The notes beneath the pieces were generated by a model. The model was not told the DNA's origin. It was given only the letters and a program-made list of their open reading frames with translations, and ran no database searches. DNA of 64,000 nucleotides from Nectonema munidae (Eukaryota > Nematomorpha > Nectonematoida > Nectonematidae), in the NCBI GenBank assembly GCA_030549495.1, contig JAUIRK010000649.1:124001-188000 (forward strand), written 5' to 3'. This document shows positions 35,501 through 47,500 of this stretch, one piece after another. Both the position numbers and the translations under genes were made by a program. The stretch's first letter is position 1. Each line of letters opens with the position of its first letter.

Positions 35501-38500
35501 CTCCGAGCATATGAGGAACTCCCCCCCCCCCCTCTTATGAAATAAAGGGTAGCAACTGGTAGTGCTTCAGGAGAATAATTATGAGGTATATGGATGGGAC
35601 CTATTTTTGGTAATCAATAAGCTGCTTACTTTAAGTGAGATAATTTAACATATGCTCAGAAAAAAAGGAAGTGAAAACTACCAATAATAATCAGCTTAAG
35701 TATTTTAAGTGAGGTATATATATATAGTAGAGACTAGAGGTGTATCGGATGTCAAATTTTTCGTATCCGCGAATCAAATTTGACATCTTAACGGTTGCGG
35801 AGCTTCCAAATAACTGTACTAAATAACGGAGCTATTCTAAGCAAACGCACGTTTCATACTTCTTAAAAATTTAGAGAGAAGATGTCAATGTAAATGTGTG
35901 TTATCGTAAAGAAGTACTTATCATAAAAACTTTGGATAAAATAAAAATTGACAAAATCCAAATATAAAGAAAAACAGTTTAAAAATTTGGGGAGGCGGAT
36001 GCTATTACGGATTTTTCGTCCACCGAAAAGGCGCCCGTGATTTTGACATATGAAAAAATACAACAAAATAATACTTAATTGTAAAAACCTGAATTCGATA
36101 ACACATTTTATTATCATAAAGTCTTTTCCGCCTCTGTTAGCCCATAAAAAGTAGCATGGACCTCTATTTGGAGATGTTAACCCTTTTGTGGATTCCGGCA
36201 TAAACTCGTATAAACAAATCGGAATGTAGGTGAATGAAATGAACTTCATATTCAATTTTAACTTAATTAATTTATTATTATTAATAAATTAATAATTAAT
36301 TAATTACTACAGGTTTTGCATCTACTTAAATTTTAACGGTCAATAACTACAGGATAAATGAATGGAGAGCATTCATTTCTCTTCTCAATCACAGATTTAA
36401 ATTGTATCCAAACAAGGTGAGACCCTAGGCGTTCACGCAATTGTCCTGAATAAAATATCCCAAGGATAACATCTGCTGCAGCTGAAAGTGGTAACGTTTG
36501 ATTGTGCTAGAGGTGCGCGTGAAGATACTTTCAGAAAACTCACACATTCACAGACAACCAACCACAAGAATGATGAAGACACTGAAAAGGGATAAAAGCT
36601 TTTTATACTTAAATATGTGGAGATAGAAGCCTAATCCGTAATCTATACAGATGAGAGTGCTTAGAGAAGGAGTGATGAAAGAATAGGCTGTGTGTACTAA
36701 GTATACTAAGCCAGATGTTAATAATGATTGGATTGATGAGGATGAGTTGAAGAAGGTAATGGATGTCAATATTACCTAAAATTGATAAAAATGTCGATTC
36801 AGCTGATGGTGGAATTGACAATATATCATCGCAAAAATTGTGTTTAAATTAGTTGTTGGCCTATTTTCTTAAAACTTTGTCTATAAAAATAACCCTTGAC
36901 TTAAACACGGAACACAAACTACCAAAGTTTAAATATTTCTGAATATCCAATAAAAATTATTTTCTTAAGATTTAATTTGATTTTAAAAATTAATGTTCTG
37001 ATGATTTACAACATAGCTTTACTTTTTTAAAAACTTGGCTCAACTCATACACACAACTATATTTAAAGTCAGCATTTTCTTCTCGAATTGGAGGGGGTAT
37101 TTATACAAAAACACATATGGTATTTGGTTTTGTTAGTAGGATAATGCAACTATCTAACATCTATATGATATTATGACTTGTCTCAAAATTTTCAATTAAA
37201 CAAAGAATATAAACAGAAAATTCCAAGATAATACTTCCTTTAAAAATTCTAACTCCGACAAAATATCGAAAGAAAAAAAAGTCAAATTCCAAAATTTCTA
37301 GATATTCATCACATATTTCCGCGGTCTACTTTTGATTTTTGCTTGCATTTATTCAGTTTTCATTTCAATCCTTTAAAATTCCCATCGGGATTCGCTAAGA
37401 CGCCATACCATCTATTTATTATCAAGTTGCTTTTTAATCCTGGTTCTCTTCAGTCTAAAGAATTCAAAGGTTTCGACGGATAGGTAGTGCTTGAGACACA
37501 CGATTCTAAAATTGCTAGAATCAAGGATGTTTCCCTAATCAGGCGTGTTTATGCTAGGACTCTGTATATATCTTTAAGCTAGGGCGTGAGTAGGGCTGGT
37601 TAGATGCTGGATTCGATAACTCAAGGTCTTGGGTTCGATCCTACATCAAGCTTGCTTTCCTCATAGTTCGATACAAGCGGTGCAATTGTGCCTTTTCGAT
37701 GAAAACACCCAACGGTATCATTACCATTATATTCATATATATTGAATACCAATTCTTATAAATATCAAAGACAAGTAGAGCGCCGGTGGCATGGTGGTTA
37801 GACATTAGGGATTTTGAACTTTTGAACTTAGATAGATTTATTTAATATAAACATATATAAATCAACACATTTCTATTTTAAACATATTTCTTCGTTTGGC
37901 TTGCTTTGGGAGAGAGAAGTAGGGATTTTATTCCAAAGGTGTCGGGTTCGATTCCCGATGTACAGGAAATAGATTCGTGTTGTTCAAACTGATGCCATCC
38001 GGTTGACGTCAGGAAGGACATCAAGTAAAAAAATGCCCTACGCTCCAAGTAAAAAATTCGCCAAATTTTTGCGGTTTAGGCACGTCTTACCACATGTGCA
38101 TTAGGAAAGAAAGGGCATTAAACGAAGTTTTTTATGTATATAGTACTGGTAACCATTATGGGGGATTATTAGTAGTGGGATTTTAAATTCAGGATGGAAC
38201 CATGATATCTGAAATCCATGTAGAGGAATGCTTCTTTTTCTCTCCCCTCTCAATGCCATTCTTTATTATTCTTGGATTCAAAGTGTGCGTGTTCTTTTAT
38301 AAAGAATACTCTTGGAGAGAGGAATTTGACCTTGATCAAAAGTTGGCTGTGTGTTCTTATAATAATTTCAAATAGTACGAATGGATTCCAAAAAATCATT
38401 AGAAGCCTTTTATAATAATAATAGTCATGGACGATAATCTTATCATATCAGTTTTATGTTATCGAAATTTGAATGAACAAAAAGTACGCTTTAAAATGTC

Positions 38501-41500
38501 TGAAGAAACATTCTGAAATTCATGCATATCGAAAAAAAGAAACAGCGTGCTAAAAGATACTATTTTAAACGCATAAATTCATCTATTTTTGGTTAACTTT
38601 ATCTTCCCATTTTTTATCAGGAAAAATATTTTAAATTTATTTGATTCAAATATCCAAAATCAAAGTTTGTTTTAAAACGCAAGCCAAAACGTAGAAGATG
38701 ATGATGACGTAAAAGCTAGAAAAGCAGAATAGGAAAAAGAAAGAAGAAAAATAATATATAACTAATTTCATGAAACTAAAGATCATGATAAATCAAAGAG
38801 TTCAAGATTGTTCAAAGCAGGGATGGACCGAGAGGGGGGGGGGGGATAGGGGGATGCATACCCCCCACCAGCAATCTATTCAAGAAAAATTAAGGTTGCT
38901 GTTAAATGTAGCTTACATATGAAAAGTTTTAGTTTATAACAACTTTAAACATAAAAAACTTTTTCATTTTTTTTTCGCTTTTTATTCAAAAATATTGTTT
39001 TTGATCATTACTAAACAATATCATTCAAATAATATTTATACTTTTTTCAGACAAAAGACGTATTTTAGTTAGAAAATTACTTAGATTTCCTACATCTGTA
39101 TTAAAAGTATTCGAATCTCTTTTCAAACTAAAATATCCTTGTTTATTTAGTTATGCCTACTTAACACTAAAACACAATCCCTTTTTTACCAGTAAATCTA
39201 ACATTTAGATTTTTAGACAAATATAGGGAGCTTAGGGAAATAAAAATAAAAAAAGTGTGTTGATCGATTTTCAAAGCAAAAAGAAAGAAGAAAAGACTTT
39301 GTAATATAATTTTAATCATTTATTTTACATACGTTTTCAAATTTCTTCCCTAATAAAATGTGTAAAATATTTTGATAATATTAGTATACCACCCCCCCCC
39401 TCCCCCCACAAAAGATTTCTGGATCCCCCACTGGTTCAAAGCAGATCTTGTACTTTCAGTATAAGCAAGAATTAAGTTTTTTGAATATATTAAAAGTGGA
39501 TTGAATTAGTTAAGCTAATTTTCCTCTTTTTTTTACAATAACTGATTTACGTTTACGCTTAACTATGACTTCGGGTAAACTTTGAAAAAAGTAACTATCT
39601 CGCAAATAAACGTAAAAATTATTATTATTTTAAACTTGTAAAATTTGTATTTAATCCACGCATACAAAAAGTTTAGGAAGATTGGAAAAGACATTTGCAA
39701 TGAAATTGTAAGCTGATGCTTATGAAAGCTCCAGGGAAAATTACGGCTGCACAAAAATTTCAAAATTTTCCAAAAGAACTTCAAGACTTTTTATTCCTAT
39801 GACTCTTTTATAAATTATGTATAATGGGCTCTACGACAATTGGTTGAATGTAAGAATTGGGTGTTGAACAAGTTTTTTCTAGATCAGTATTCAACGAATT
39901 CTGTCATTCATCCAATTGTCATGCACCGGAAATAATGCAATTATACCAAATTTTATTACATATGTTTGCTAAAGCATTTTGTTAGGATTATCAGAGCTGG
40001 GCAATCATCTCCTCAGAGCTGCGAGCAGAATTCAAGTCTATTCGGATCGATGAAAATTTTAAAGACATATGATTAAAATGCAAACACCCCAGTCTCATTC
40101 AACTCTTCAACGGCCAATACCTGTCAATCAACTTAATCTTATAAGTTTTGGAAAGTTTAATTTTATTTTATTCAAATAAGATTACAGATATTCATGTGAA
40201 GGGGAAGGAATTTTGAAAGCAGAGCGAAAAAGAGTAATCAATGGCGCTAACCCATTTTGTGTCAATGTTTTCAAAGAAAATGTTTTGAATAAAATTAAAT
40301 ATATAGAATACTGAAGTCATATGCTTTATCTTTTGGACCATTTGTACTAAATGGTGTTAATATCAATTTTTCATATACGTCAAATTTTGTATAAATCTGT
40401 ATCTGTCTCTTTATGCCAAATAATGGGTGCCCATTTGTAAGCATATGTAAGAGTTATCTTATTGGCAGTGTGTGTTTCCGTGATTTAACTGAAATATTCA
40501 AAAAAGGCACAGATTTTCTGAATTCACCACAATCTTTCGAAGTTAGCGAGAGTTACCGATCGGGGGCGAAAATATCCATCTCCGAATCCTTAAAAACTCT
40601 AAATATTTAAAAGCAAATCGTCACTACATACTTCGACTAAGCATGGGTACTCCTTACAAAAAGAGAACTTGAAAAAATTATTTTTAAAACATATGGTTTT
40701 TAAGCCAAATGACTCAAAAAACACATCAACTAAGACTCCAACTCCAAATTTCGCAAACACCGCTTGTAACTCTCAAAAATGAGATATTGCAAAACTATTT
40801 GTTGTCGGTAAAGCATACAAGAGAAGAATAATCTGGCATATGATAGAGATGATCAACTGCAGTAATACGAAATACTTCAATCATTACGCCATGTGTTGAA
40901 GCAAAAGTATGGTTTTACTGTGTTTCAAAGAGTGAACAAGAAGATAACAAGCATTCTCCACAGGCAAGGGCATCGTTTCTCTTCAAAATGATAGGGAGAT
41001 TGATTTTATTATTCACTCTTTTCCTCAATGATCATTTTCGGTTCGAAAAAAACTACAATATTGCTTGAGTTGAAAGTGTAAAATTTATAAATTTAGCAGA
41101 AATGTTCATTTTATCTAAAAAAATATAAATAAGAATGATAGAATAGTTTTTATTGTTTAAATTTTTTCAAAAAAAAAGAAATTATTTGAAAATTTCTTGA
41201 CGGAAGAAAAAAAATTAAAAAGTGGAGTGGACAAAATATACTATGTCGCCTCAAACCAAAAAATTCTAATTTTTAACAGAAATTCTTAAAATCCTTTAAC
41301 GACCAAAATAATTTACATATTTAAAAAAATTTTACACGAATAATAAATCTTCGTCAGAATACTCCTACTTAATGGTAGGAGCGCAGGATCTCAATCCGAT
41401 GGTCTGGGTTCGATTCAAGAGGGTGCCTATCCTTACCATCGTCCAGATATGGAATATTATTCTCCCTTGCATGCAATAACGACAAAAAACAATTAAAAAA

Positions 41501-44500
41501 TATATATATTATAGAAATACAAACAATTGCGTACAATTTTTAACTCTAAAAAAAGAAAAAAAATTATTTTCAACTTTGCATTGAATAAAACTTTAAATAG
41601 TATTACAAAAAAAATCAAAATCAACTCATGAAATCAACAAAGTAAAATTTAATAGAGCGCACCATATGTGAAGCCTCGGGCATAAATGCTAGTATATCGT
41701 TTGTGAGACGTCGTTGGACAAAGGTTAAATTGTAATAAAAATTATCGAAAAAAACAACCATAATAAAAACAACCGTGAGTTATTATTCTGATATTTTTCT
41801 TTCTAATAATTTTAAAATATATGTTCCTTCTGCTATATATCTTGATACGATCACATTGGTGTCCGCCTTCAACGCCATTTGGACTCGAGTTAAAAGGGTT
41901 TAAAGACCGTGTTACGCTAGGAATGCATCACTTCATCATATATCTCGGTGATATGTGATAGCAGCAGAGCCACTGGCCTTGTCCACTCCCGCCTGCTCTT
42001 GCAATCAACATCTATGATTCGAGTGTGAGAAATATTCATCACGTGACACAACACGTGAGTAATGAGTGCCAAGAAGTGGCCAATTAAAACACGTTGCCAA
42101 CAAAATCAACTGCTATGCTAATTACCACATTTCTTTTAGAATTTAGTGTGAGAACTACGACGTATCACTTTTTCTTTGTTTTCCCCTTCTGATCTCTCTC
42201 CCTCTCCTTGTTGCACCTTTTTCTTGATTTTGAGAGCACTCCTCCTACTTTAAACGAAAGATAATAATGGCGACAGTTTGGAAAAAAATCGTTTTATATC
42301 TGGCTTTCACCATTTTATTTATTGAATTGAAAGCAGAAAGAATAAGTAATTTTTTGTTTATTTTTTTTAATGCTTATATTTTTTAGTGGGAAGACAAGCT
42401 CCGATCTTAATGATTGCTTGCTCTAAGCAAAAAAACGTAGAAGGGATTTGTCGAAATATTATTACGTTACGATTCGATAGCTTTCTGTAAAAATGCGATT
42501 AACGAAATTTCTTACGAAAAATAGCGAAGTTTGGTGGTGGTAGGCATTCGACCTTTGGTACGTTTTATTTTATCGAACTTATGAGTTGGTAATGGATTTA
42601 ACAAGTTGAAGCCAGTTGTTGCGTGAGTAATAAGATAACATATTCCTAACCCTTGTGATTTATTTGTGCAAATGAAATAAAATGTCATACGTGATTGGCA
42701 AAAGAAAGAAAGAAATGAAAAAGGAAATATATTGTATGTTTTGGTAATGTGATCAAAATGTAGTTAAATGTAATTAAAATTTGATAGTAAAACTTATAAA
42801 CTATAAATTTTATATTTTATTGATATACAAAAGAAAAGTAAATATTTAGAAATTATGCTTTTTTTCTGATCTAAAATACCTAAGGAAAAAAGATTGATGC
42901 TAAAAAGAAGACAAAATTAAAAGCACTCTTTTTTATGTTGCAATAATTGTTGAATTTAGATTCAATCTTTCTCTAATAAAGTGAGGAGCCCTAAAAAGTT
43001 TTTTATGTTTCAATCGTAGTTAAGTGTGACACTAATTACTTTTATATTATTATCCAATTTTTTTTGTAAATGTATTATTTACACATCAAGTTCTACCACA
43101 TCAATTCACTTCGCAGTTCAATGGATGAGGATCGTTGCTCTCATTCTTCCTTTTGTTTTAAAAATTTTGATAAAGCTTATATGCTTCAAATTTGAGTTCT
43201 AGTTTAGTAAAATCCGCGCCCCCTAATCCCAATTTCTAGATCCGCCCCTGCATTGTATATCAAAGTTGATGTTATTAATTTTACTTAACAAACTATCATT
43301 TCAAATTAATTTGAACTTAAAAATATTGGAGGCATTTATTCCCTAGGTAAAAAAAACATCACACAAATCTTTTTGTTTACGTTATAACGTTTGGACTTTT
43401 TTTCCCAAAATTTTGATAAGTTTTTTAAGTTAAATATAGTATTTTTTATTTGGAATATGATTTTACCATACCGAAAAAAGAGACCACATTTCTTTTGGAC
43501 AGTAACGTAGTGACCAAGTGTACATTTTTCTCTGTCCATGAATACATGGTGTGTGATTTTTGATGTTTAATCGAAAAATGTAGATTTAAACATTTGTTTT
43601 GACTTAAAACTATAAAATTAGCCTAAAATTTTCATCAAACAGTTCAGCACAGAAGCAAATCGAAAATCTGAAAACTCCTCGCGGAGTCGAGGAATGAGTT
43701 TCGAGGACGAGAAGTAAAAATTTCAGAAATTCCCCGGGGAACAGGCGATGAGGATCCCCGGGGTGGACACCCTAGTGTGAGCAACTAACTTAATTAGTAA
43801 ATTTATCCACCGTTAATTCAACTAAATACATTTTTTCTTGCTGCAAACATCTTTTATTCCATTTGAACAGCATGAGAAACGTTTTCTAGAACAATGGTCG
43901 ACATCAGTTTTCATTCCATTCCCCCTTTTTGAACTTCCAGCATTCGTCTGGCTCCATCTTACCTTATCTATAATATTAAATTTTACGGGACTAGATATTA
44001 TTTATAGTTTAAACCTTAGCCTGTTTCGACACAATTTAAACCGTAAAAATATGCGTGAAAAAGAATTGATTCATTCAAGGACACTTGGAAAAAATAAAAG
44101 ATTCAGTTCAATATATTAGCGTTAAAGACCGAGCTATGCCCTTTCTACACCTCTATCATGGCTAGAGCGCGCTGATTTTGGGCTTTTTTGGAAAAATGGT
44201 ATTGAAAAAAGTCAGGAACAGAAAATTGTTTCTTACAAAATCAATTAATAAAGACAAAACAATGAGTTTTTATGCTAATAAAAGGGATAAACAATTACAA
44301 AACTAAATTTCTCAAAACTGCTTTTTTTGACATATAAGTATAGCTGAACCATGCCTCAGCTAGTTCGATTCATAAAACAAAGACGTGGGTTCATCAGGAA
44401 CCCGTAATCCCGAGAAACGGAGAAAAGGTGTGGAGTGGAAAAGGTCGTCACAACGGCAATTGTAATCCCTGAGTTACTACTCTGGAGAGAGGGAATAGCT

Positions 44501-47500
44501 ACAAGAAAGATGAAAGCTGTTTTCCAGACCTTTGATGATTTAGAGGAGACCATTGACAGATGCATTAACTATCAGAGGTTCTTATATACTTGGCTGTGGG
44601 AACTCTCACCAAATTATTGGATCAGGTGATCTGTTGATCCTTCGATGCATAGTTTGGAAAATTCTCTTCTGATAAAATGAGAACTTTGGCATTCCCATAT
44701 GAGCTTCACAAAGCCCTAGGACTCAGAGGGAAACTATATGATATGTTTGTGAAGTTCCATAATAGTATAACATCTTCTGATAGCTATTTACTCAGCCCCC
44801 AATTAAAACTGACCACCTATGGTAACTGCATAAAGTTGACGCACATAAAATATGGGTGCTTCTTCATTCCCTGGATGGCATTCCAGCAATGCATAACCGG
44901 GATCAGTAAGGTCTACTTTATGTAACAATTTCCGGCAAGATAGTGTCTGAAAATGAGAAAGGTCTGGTGGTGGATTTTATCAACCGCAGAATAGAGAGTG
45001 CCATTCTGCTTGGATCACTGGTTTATACCAGCCTTAAGAACACAATGCCTGCTGCTGTAGGCCAAATCATTACCAACGCAAAGCCAACAATCACTCTAAA
45101 CAGCAGTAGATAACATGTCTGGAGAGACAAGTCTTCCCCTCAAACTAGAAGAAACATACTTCTCTATGTATTAATTTGAATACAACAGACAGTCATATTT
45201 TAACGGAATCAAGAGTTCTCTAGACCTCAAGTATATTAGTAAAGGTGCTTGAGGATCCAATATAATTGTAAAACCATACAATCCCATAAACTGGCCGCTC
45301 TCCTCGTGTTAAGGCGAACTCTAGGATGCCTCAAGGTCACCCCATACTCAAGTTATTGTGTACGCGGCCACCCAGACACAGCAACAGAGAACCTCCATTA
45401 TCTTCAGAAAACAAAGCAGTCTGGGTGTGACCATTCATAACGCGTTGTCTCTTTGTGCTTCATATTCATGTAGGCTTTGGAATTAACAGGACTGCTGTAT
45501 CCACGGATCTATTTACAATTCCAACACTAATTCCGGATGATATGGGATTGTGGGTGAAAAATCAAGTAAGGGGAATCCTCCCAAGGATCACCAAGAACAA
45601 AGCTCTTATTCCCTTGCTTGGGATGAGCACTCAAATACACGAGGACCTACAGTATCTGTTACAGCTATCCCTCAAACTTTACTCCTTGTTGTATCAATAT
45701 TCTAACCTCGCACTCATAGAAAGAATCATAGGAAGATTCCGTACGTCAACGTCCTTAAGAAGATTACTTGAGGTAGTAGTTTCTATGGCTGAATTGAGCA
45801 CAAAATCAAAAGCGCTGGATGACGAACTAATTTTAACACCTAGGGGAAAACAGTGAGAACCTGTTGATTGAACTTATTCGTGCTAGTGAGTGTGCCCTAC
45901 TCTCAGTTTAGTTAAATTACGAAAAAACTGTTTTCAATGAGTCTCATCAACGCTACCGGACCATCAGTTTAGCCATCAAGGACAGTTCAAGAGATCGGGT
46001 GACGTAAGTGAAGAAGAGGTTGGTGTCGCCATCCCAGTTTCACTGGAACAATGAGGGCTCGAGGAAACGCACCCATCTACTTCGAAGCGGCTGCCCAAGT
46101 TTATGGATTTCAGTCCGGCTTGCGTCTCCTAAACCCCTCTAAAAAGTGAATCAGCAATTAAACTGGTTGAGCTCATCAAGGCCCTCATTAGGGAAAAGAC
46201 CGCATCAGAGATAGATGCCCTCGCCAGCAACTTTGGCCATGTCCTCGGTGCATGTTTTGAGCACCGAGGGGAACATCTATTCATCAAGAGGGGGCTTATG
46301 TTAATTTCCTAGGCAATCTTACAAGGATCTAGAAAATTTCCTCTTCACCACTTATAATTCGATACAGACAACAACAATTGTGAAGAAAACCCTCTACACA
46401 GTATCTTCACCTTTTCAAATATAAAATGAGTCAATCAAAGCATGCATGGACATTAAAAAAATTATTATCACTAAATATTAATATTTTTTAGAAATCCAAG
46501 GCAAGTATTCGTTTAAAAGTTCCGAGAATTTCGATGGCTTCATGAAAGCTCTGGGAGTTGGCTTTTTTAAGAGGCAAATAGCAAATTTATTGAAACCAGA
46601 TTTTTTTGTTTCCTTTAACCCTAATACCCGAGAATGGACATGGAGAACGGTGTCTACTTTCAAGTCCAGCAAAATCACATTCAAGGTTGGAGAGAATTTC
46701 AATGAAGTTCGCTTAGATGATGCTAAATGCATTGGATTGGTAATTTTAAAACATATTTCCACACTTGCATACCAGAACCAATTCGTATATGGGAACATAT
46801 GCACTTGTATGCGACTCTGCTTCAAAACTTTAAAACATAAAATTTTCAATTTTTTCATATAAAAATCTTTTTTGCTTCTCAACCACAAGAGATAGATCAA
46901 GTTCTCATTTTTATGCGAGTGTAAAAAGTGTAAGTAAAGAATAATGAAATGAAAAAATTGAAATATTATTATTCAAATGGTGAAGCAGTGGCGTAGCCAG
47001 GAGGGGGTCTGTGGTGCAGTGCTCTTCTATTGTCGCTAGGTGCTCCACACCTCATTTTTATCGTCAAAAAATTTATGGCTATTATAGATCTACCTTCATT
47101 GATGAAGTGTTGAATTTTTTTGCAAAAATCCTAGAGGCTTCAAATTTTTTAATAAAAATTTTGTCGACTTATAAGCTTCTGGGGAATTAGATTTTTGTAT
47201 TTCTGAAAAAAACTCTCCTTTGTGCCACCCCAATTTTTATATAACTAAATTTTTATGATTTGTTTTAAATAAAGTTCTTTCAAGTTATCAACATTTTTGT
47301 TAAGCTTTTTAAGCATAAAATGTCGCATGGTGATTAGAACTTACGGATTTCAATCCAAGGTCTCGGGTTCTATTCCGGGTGTACCCGAAATAGAATTTCT
47401 TGTTGTCTAATCTGATGCCATTCGGTCAAGAAATGCACAACAGTCCAAATAAAAAGCTCCACAAATTTGTGTGTGAGTTCACCACATCCTGAATTCGGGA

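Noticed and set aside
43838-44119. 93-codon + strand frame as a gene
   Set aside because: No recognisable motif, AT-rich composition and no convincing splice sites or neighbouring exons.
46478-46900. 140-codon minus-strand open frame
   Set aside because: It is antisense to the FABP-like frame, which has clear family motifs; the minus frame has none.
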